Source: an uncultured Ruminococcus sp. (GTDB taxonomy: Bacteria > Bacillota > Clostridia > Oscillospirales > Acutalibacteraceae). From it: 9,269 nucleotides of DNA. How positions within the stretch are numbered: the stretch's first letter is position 1; each line of letters opens with the position of its first letter. A model generated the notes under the pieces. The model ran no database searches, was not told the DNA's origin, and was given only the letters and a program-made list of their open reading frames with translations. The stretch spans positions 1-9,269 of the forward strand of contig CADBSZ010000086.1 of assembly GCA_902797525.1 (NCBI GenBank), given 5' to 3'. Below, in pieces: positions 5,883-9,269 of this stretch. The position numbers and the translations under genes are program-made.

Positions 5883-6863
5883 ATGGCACAAAAAGGTAAT
5901 CTTCTGTCAGTCAGACAGGACATACGCGTGGTCGACGCAACCATCCGCGACGGCGGACTCTGCAACGATTTCCGCTTTTCCGACGAGTTTGTCAGCGATC
6001 TGTACAAGGCGAACCTCAAGGCGGGCGTGGACTACATGGAATTCGGCTACAAGGCGTCCAAGGAGATTTTTGACGAGGACGACTTCGGCAAGTGGAAGTT
6101 CTGCAACGACGAGGACATCCGCAAAATCGTGGGCGAGAACAACACCAAAATGAAAATCGCCGTCATGGCGGACGTCGGCAGAACCGATTTTGAGGAGGAC
6201 ATCCGTCCCAAAAACGAAAGTCCGATTGATTTGGTGCGCGTCGCCACCTACATCAACACCATCCCTGCTGCGGTGGAAATGATTGAATACTGCGCCAAGC
6301 AGGGCTACGAAACCACCATCAACATCATGGCCGTTTCCAAGGCGAGAACCGAGGATTTGGTGACTGCCCTCAACATTTTGGGCGAAACACCCGTTTCCTG
6401 TTTTTACATTGTTGACAGCTACGGCTCGCTCTATCCCGAAGAAGCGCGCCGCTATGCCGAAATGTACGGCGAAATTGCGGAAAAATACGGTAAGCAGGTC
6501 GGCATTCACGCCCACAACAACCAGCAGCTTGCGTTCGCGAACACCATCGAAGCCATGGCGTACGGCGCGAGCTACCTTGACGCAACGGTTGACGGCATGG
6601 GCAGAGGCGCGGGCAACTGCGCGCTGGAGCTGCTGCTCGGCTTTTTGAAAAATCCGAAATACAAAATCAACCCCATCATCAAGATGATGCAGAATCATAT
6701 GACAAAGCTGCAGGATGAGGGCGTTAAGTGGGGCTACGACATTCCCTACATGCTCACGGGCCAGTACAACACCCATCCGCGTCCGGCAATTCAGTTCATC
6801 AACGACGGCAGAAAAGACTATTACAAGTTTGCCAACGATTTGTACGACATCATTAATTCATAA
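5883..6863 (+). CDS. DRE-TIM metallolyase family, 4-hydroxy-2-oxovalerate aldolase/HMGL-like protein, substrate unknown
   Basis: A 326-residue TIM-barrel protein of the HMG-CoA lyase / hydroxy-oxovalerate aldolase superfamily. The DRE-type motif is DATIRDGG (18-25, Arg22 and Asp23). The second metal motif is GIHAHNN (207-213, His209 and His211), followed by TVDGMGRGAGN (235-245). YIVDSYG (175-181) corresponds to the strand-6 VDSxG motif. Asp23, His209 and His211 should bind the divalent metal. Hydroxy-oxovalerate aldolases such as BphI/DmpG carry a catalytic His three residues after the DRE Asp; here that residue is Leu26, so the specificity is probably different. No acetaldehyde dehydrogenase partner is visible. 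TTGGAG (5869-5874) lies 8 bases before the ATG at 5883; an upstream in-frame GTG at 5874 overlaps that site and is less likely. pyrF starts 21 bases after the stop, suggesting co-transcription. The link to pyrimidine metabolism is by position only. Confidence 0.85.
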   Translation: MAQKGNLLSVRQDIRVVDATIRDGGLCNDFRFSDEFVSDLYKANLKAGVDYMEFGYKASKEIFDEDDFGKWKFCNDEDIRKIVGENNTKMKIAVMADVGRTDFEEDIRPKNESPIDLVRVATYINTIPAAVEMIEYCAKQGYETTINIMAVSKARTEDLVTALNILGETPVSCFYIVDSYGSLYPEEARRYAEMYGEIAEKYGKQVGIHAHNNQQLAFANTIEAMAYGASYLDATVDGMGRGAGNCALELLLGFLKNPKYKINPIIKMMQNHMTKLQDEGVKWGYDIPYMLTGQYNTHPRPAIQFINDGRKDYYKFANDLYDIINS

Positions 6864-6884
6864 TAACTCAAACCGGAGGTTTCC

Positions 6885-7817
6885 ATGGCATTTGACAGAC
6901 TGATTGAAAATATTATTAAAAAACAGAACCCCACCGTGGCAGGTCTTGATCCCAAGCTCGACTATGTGCCTGCTTCCGTCAAGGAAGCCTGCTTTGCGCA
7001 GTACGGCAAAACCCTTGAGGGCGCGGCAGCGGCGCTGCTTGCGTTCAACAAGGCGATTATCGACGAAATCTATGACATTGTGCCTGCCATAAAGCCGCAG
7101 GCGGCATATTATGAAATGTACGGTTGGCAGGGCGTGAAGGCGCTCGCAGAGACGATTGCCTACGCCAAAAGCAAGGGCATGTTCGTCATCACCGACGGCA
7201 AGCGCAACGACATCGGCACCACCATGGAGGCATACGCCGCCGCACACCTCGGAACCACCGACGTGGCAGGAGAAGGCATTGACGCCTTCGGTGCGGACGC
7301 GCTGACTGTCAACGGCTATCTCGGCACCGACGGAATCAAGCCGCTTTTAAGCATTTGTCAGCAAAAGGACAAGGGCATTTTCGTTTTGGTCAAGACCTCG
7401 AATCCCAGCTCGGGTGAGCTGCAGGATTTGCAGTTAATTAACGGCGCGTCCGTATATGAGCAAATGGGCAAAATGTGCGAAAACTGGGGCACGGAGCTCA
7501 TGGGCAAATACGGCTATTCAGGCGTCGGCGCGGTTGTCGGCGCAACCTATCCCGAGCAGCTTGCCGAAATGCGCCAAAAAGCGCCCCACACGTTCTTCCT
7601 CGTGCCGGGCTACGGCGCGCAGGGCGGCGGTGCGAACGACGCGAAAAACGCCTTTGACAAAAACGGCCTCGGCGCGATTATCAACTCCAGCCGCGGCATT
7701 ATGTGCGCGTGGAAAAAACAGGGACTTACCGAGGACGACTTTGCCGCCGCGGCGCGCAATGAGGCTATCCGCATGAAAGAGGATATTTTGTCGGTTGTTG
7801 GTGAAATCAAGGCGTAA
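6885..7817 (+). CDS. pyrF: Orotidine-5'-phosphate decarboxylase (long, subgroup 2 type)
   Basis: A 310-residue OMP decarboxylase, the last step of UMP synthesis. The catalytic D-K-x-x-D array is in ITDGKRNDIGTT (Asp104, Lys106, Asp109). AGLDP (19-23) holds the ribose-binding Asp22. VKTSNPSS (169-176), the phosphate-binding segment VPGYGAQGG (240-248) and the SSRG motif (268-271, Arg270) complete the active site. At ~310 residues it belongs to the longer PyrF type with insertions around the barrel, rather than the ~240-residue E. coli/Bacillus type. GGAGG at 6875-6879 lies 5 bases before the ATG. The preceding aldolase gene ends 21 bases upstream with tandem TAA stops. pyrE, which often adjoins pyrF, is absent; the next gene is serC on its own promoter. 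Confidence 0.95.
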   Translation: MAFDRLIENIIKKQNPTVAGLDPKLDYVPASVKEACFAQYGKTLEGAAAALLAFNKAIIDEIYDIVPAIKPQAAYYEMYGWQGVKALAETIAYAKSKGMFVITDGKRNDIGTTMEAYAAAHLGTTDVAGEGIDAFGADALTVNGYLGTDGIKPLLSICQQKDKGIFVLVKTSNPSSGELQDLQLINGASVYEQMGKMCENWGTELMGKYGYSGVGAVVGATYPEQLAEMRQKAPHTFFLVPGYGAQGGGANDAKNAFDKNGLGAIINSSRGIMCAWKKQGLTEDDFAAAARNEAIRMKEDILSVVGEIKA

Positions 7818-7860
7818 CAAAAAATATTGTTAAAACTTTAACCAATTAACACGCTAAATA

Positions 7861-7889
7861 TTGACAAGTCCTTTGAAAAAGCGTATAAT
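7861..7889 (+). promoter_or_regulatory. Perfect-consensus sigma-A promoter of serC
   Basis: TTGACA (7861-7866) and TATAAT (7884-7889) are both exact consensus hexamers separated by exactly 17 bases. Transcription should start near 7896, giving a leader of about 79 bases before the serC ATG at 7975. The leader shows only short dyads (CTAC/GTAG at 7892-7906; GATTA/TAATC at 7906-7935) and no recognisable riboswitch or T-box. Confidence 0.9.
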
Positions 7890-7956
7890 GACTACTGTTA
7901 TGGTAGATTAAAATAGGGTAGTTTGGCGAGTAATCAACATCACCCGTAATTTTATG

Positions 7957-7965
7957 AAAAGGGAG
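7957..7965 (+). promoter_or_regulatory. serC ribosome binding site deciding the start
   Basis: AAAAGGGAG ends 9 bases before the ATG at 7975. An in-frame ATG at 7954 would place the ribosome binding site inside the gene and add seven residues not found in SerC, whose N-terminus is normally close to RVYNFSAGPS. Confidence 0.7.
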
Positions 7966-7974
7966 TTTTTAGAC

Positions 7975-9060
7975 ATGGCAAGAGTTTACAATTTTTCAGC
8001 AGGCCCCTCAATGTTACCCGAGGAAGTCCTGAAAAAAGCAGCGGCAGAAATGCTCGACTATGAGGGCACAGGCCAGAGCGTTCTGGAAATGTCGCACCGC
8101 AGCAAGGCGTTTGACAAAATTATTAAGGACGCCGAGGCACTGCTCAGAGAAGTAATGAATATCCCCGACAACTACAAGGTTCTGTTTCTTCAGGGCGGCG
8201 GCTCCACCCAGTTCGCGATGGTAGCCCTCAACTTCATGAACAAGAACAACAAGGCTGACTATATTGTTACCGGCCAGTGGGCAAAGAAGGCTTTGCAGGA
8301 AGCGCAGCGCTACGGCGACGCTCAGGCGGTTGCTTCTTCTGCCGACAAAACCTTCTCCTACATTCCCAAGACCGACAGATCCATGTTCCGTGAGGACGCG
8401 GATTATGTTTACATCTGCATGAACAACACCATCTACGGCACTGTTTATCACGAGCTGCCCGACACCGGAGACATTCCGCTGATTGCCGACATCTCCTCCT
8501 GCATCTGCTCCACGCCGCTTGACATCTCCAAGTTTGGCATGCTGTTTGCAGGCGCTCAGAAGAACATGTCCGGCGCAGGCGTTACCATCGCTATCATCCG
8601 CGAGGATTTGCTCGGCAACGCAATGGACATCACTCCCACCATGCTCAACTACAAGGTGCATGCCGACGCGCAGTCCCTCTACAACACGCCTCCCTGCTAC
8701 TCCATCTATGTAGCAAAGCTCGTGCTCGAGTGGATTAAGAACGAAATCGGCGGCCTTGAAAAAATGCAGGAGCGCAATGAAAAGAAAGCAAAGCTCCTCT
8801 ATGATTTCCTCGACAGCTCCGAGCTGTTCAAGGGCACCGTTGTTGCCGAGGACCGTTCCCTGATGAACGTTCCCTTTGTTACCGGCAATGCTGACCTCGA
8901 CGCAAAGTTTGTTAAGGAGAGCACCGAGGCAGGTCTGGTGAACCTCAAGGGTCACCGCACCGTCGGCGGCATGAGAGCTTCCATCTACAACGCAATGCCT
9001 TATGAGGGCGTTGTCGCGCTGGTTGACTTCATGAAGAAGTTTGAGGCGGAAAACAAATAA
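7975..9060 (+). CDS. serC: Phosphoserine aminotransferase
   Basis: A 361-residue class V, PLP-dependent aminotransferase converting 3-phosphohydroxypyruvate and glutamate to O-phosphoserine, step 2 of serine synthesis; it also acts in pyridoxal phosphate synthesis in organisms with the DXP-dependent route. The N-terminal RVYNFSAGPSMLPEEVL is diagnostic. The substrate-binding SHRS is at 40-43 and the cofactor phosphate loop GGGSTQF at 74-80. The PLP-binding lysine is Lys196 in FAGAQKNMSGAG, and the C-terminal arginine is Arg334 in VGGMRASIYNAM. Length matches the family (~360). The start at 7975 is set by AAAAGGGAG (7957-7965) and by the family N-terminus. The gene is transcribed from a perfect consensus promoter and is followed after 86 bases by serA, so serC-serA likely form one unit. 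Confidence 0.96.
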   Translation: MARVYNFSAGPSMLPEEVLKKAAAEMLDYEGTGQSVLEMSHRSKAFDKIIKDAEALLREVMNIPDNYKVLFLQGGGSTQFAMVALNFMNKNNKADYIVTGQWAKKALQEAQRYGDAQAVASSADKTFSYIPKTDRSMFREDADYVYICMNNTIYGTVYHELPDTGDIPLIADISSCICSTPLDISKFGMLFAGAQKNMSGAGVTIAIIREDLLGNAMDITPTMLNYKVHADAQSLYNTPPCYSIYVAKLVLEWIKNEIGGLEKMQERNEKKAKLLYDFLDSSELFKGTVVAEDRSLMNVPFVTGNADLDAKFVKESTEAGLVNLKGHRTVGGMRASIYNAMPYEGVVALVDFMKKFEAENK

Positions 9061-9061
9061 A

Positions 9062-9094
9062 TAATTCGTAATGCGTAATTCGCAATGCGTAATG
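9062..9094. repeat. 7-bp (TAATKCG) tandem repeat, heptamer-type
   Basis: Four consecutive heptamers TAATTCG, TAATGCG, TAATTCG, CAATGCG (9062-9089) are followed by a partial TAATG. As a 14-bp unit, 9062-9075 and 9076-9089 differ at one base. It begins one base after the serC stop codon. Short tandem heptamers of this kind occur in intergenic regions of many bacteria; on the minus strand they read as the familiar ITN/LRITN peptide pattern. Confidence 0.75.
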
Positions 9095-9117
9095 GCGGGC
9101 GTGCGCAACACGCCCGC
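9095..9117 (+). terminator. GC-rich hairpin between serC and serA, possible partial terminator or processing site
   Basis: GCGGGCGTG (9095-9103) and CACGCCCGC (9109-9117) form a perfect 9-bp stem with loop CGCAA. What follows is TTACTATATTT rather than a solid T run, so termination would be weak. It may instead stabilise the upstream serC message or lower serA expression. Confidence 0.45.
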
Positions 9118-9146
9118 TTACTATATTTCAGAAAAGGATGAATGAC

Positions 9147-9269
9147 ATGTACAATGTATTGACTTTAAATAAAATCGCCGCTGTCGGAACCAAGCGTCTC
9201 GGCGACAACTACACCTGCGGCGACGACGTACAGAATCCGGACGCGATTCTTGTTCGTTCCGCGGCAATG
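9147..9269 (+). CDS. serA: D-3-phosphoglycerate dehydrogenase, N-terminal 41 codons (3' truncated by window edge)
   Basis: The visible start reads MYNVLTLNKIAAVG and later NPDAILVRSAAM, which matches the first strand and the NPDAIxVRSAxM segment of the SerA substrate-binding domain. The enzyme oxidises 3-phosphoglycerate to 3-phosphohydroxypyruvate with NAD, step 1 of serine synthesis, and its product is the SerC substrate. AAAAGG (9132-9137) lies 9 bases before the ATG at 9147. An in-frame ATG at 9138 directly abuts that site and is unlikely. The catalytic and NAD-binding parts lie outside the window, so presence of a C-terminal ACT domain cannot be judged. Confidence 0.88.
   Translation, partial: MYNVLTLNKIAAVGTKRLGDNYTCGDDVQNPDAILVRSAAM

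Noticed and set aside
7822..7846. AT-rich dyad (TTGTTAAA...TTTAACCAA) after pyrF as a terminator
   Set aside because: It has a bulge, a loop of only about two bases, no GC in most of the stem and no T tract.
7896..7974. serC leader as a riboswitch or T-box
   Set aside because: At about 79 bases it is too short for a T-box and has no T-box sequence; it shows only 4-5 bp dyads and no terminator.
8014..9111. A 365-codon open frame on the minus strand across serC
   Set aside because: It is a shadow of serC; its first residues come from the reverse strand of the heptamer repeat (the usual LRITN artefact).

Overview
The window is a stretch of bacterial chromosome carrying housekeeping genes, all on the + strand. 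Tight gene packing, AAGGAG-type ribosome binding sites, a consensus sigma-70/sigma-A promoter, a Firmicutes-type class I dihydroorotase, the long-type PyrF and a serC-serA pair suggest a moderately GC-rich gut Clostridium relative (Oscillospirales/Ruminococcus-like). That placement is an inference from gene style, not from a marker gene. There is no phage, transposase, tRNA, rRNA or CRISPR signal. No gap between genes exceeds about 200 bases.

Region 1 (1-2481) is an amino-sugar operon: the 3' end of nagB (glucosamine-6-phosphate deaminase), a free-standing GlmU-like left-handed beta-helix protein, and glmM (phosphoglucosamine mutase). Each junction is a 1-base stop/start overlap (TAATG, TGATG), and the block ends at a strong intrinsic terminator. 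Together the enzymes connect fructose-6-P / glucosamine-6-P to glucosamine-1-P and probably to N-acetylglucosamine-1-P, the precursor of UDP-GlcNAc for peptidoglycan. The middle protein lacks the nucleotidyltransferase half of GlmU.

Region 2 (2482-7817) starts with an intergenic stretch rich in candidate regulatory sites: a perfect DnaA-box 9-mer, a 7-bp inverted repeat, and a -10 element overlapping a 25-bp palindrome. It then encodes an unrecognised 610-residue type I membrane protein with a very acidic cytoplasmic region and a very basic tail, followed closely by pyrC (dihydroorotase). After a 135-base gap containing three small hairpins come an unassigned DRE-TIM metallolyase-like aldolase and pyrF (orotidine-5'-phosphate decarboxylase). 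pyrC and pyrF are steps 3 and 6 of UMP synthesis. The membrane protein and the aldolase are the two functionally open genes in the window.

Region 3 (7818-9269) starts with a perfect consensus promoter (TTGACA, 17 bp, TATAAT) driving serC (phosphoserine aminotransferase). A 7-bp tandem repeat and a GC-rich hairpin follow, then the first 41 codons of serA (3-phosphoglycerate dehydrogenase), which runs off the window. serA and serC catalyse the first two steps of serine synthesis from 3-phosphoglycerate.

I do not see a new multi-gene system here. The best leads are the charge-segregated membrane protein with its promoter palindrome, the aldolase lacking the catalytic histidine expected of hydroxy-oxovalerate aldolases, and the GlmU acetyltransferase-half protein between nagB and glmM.
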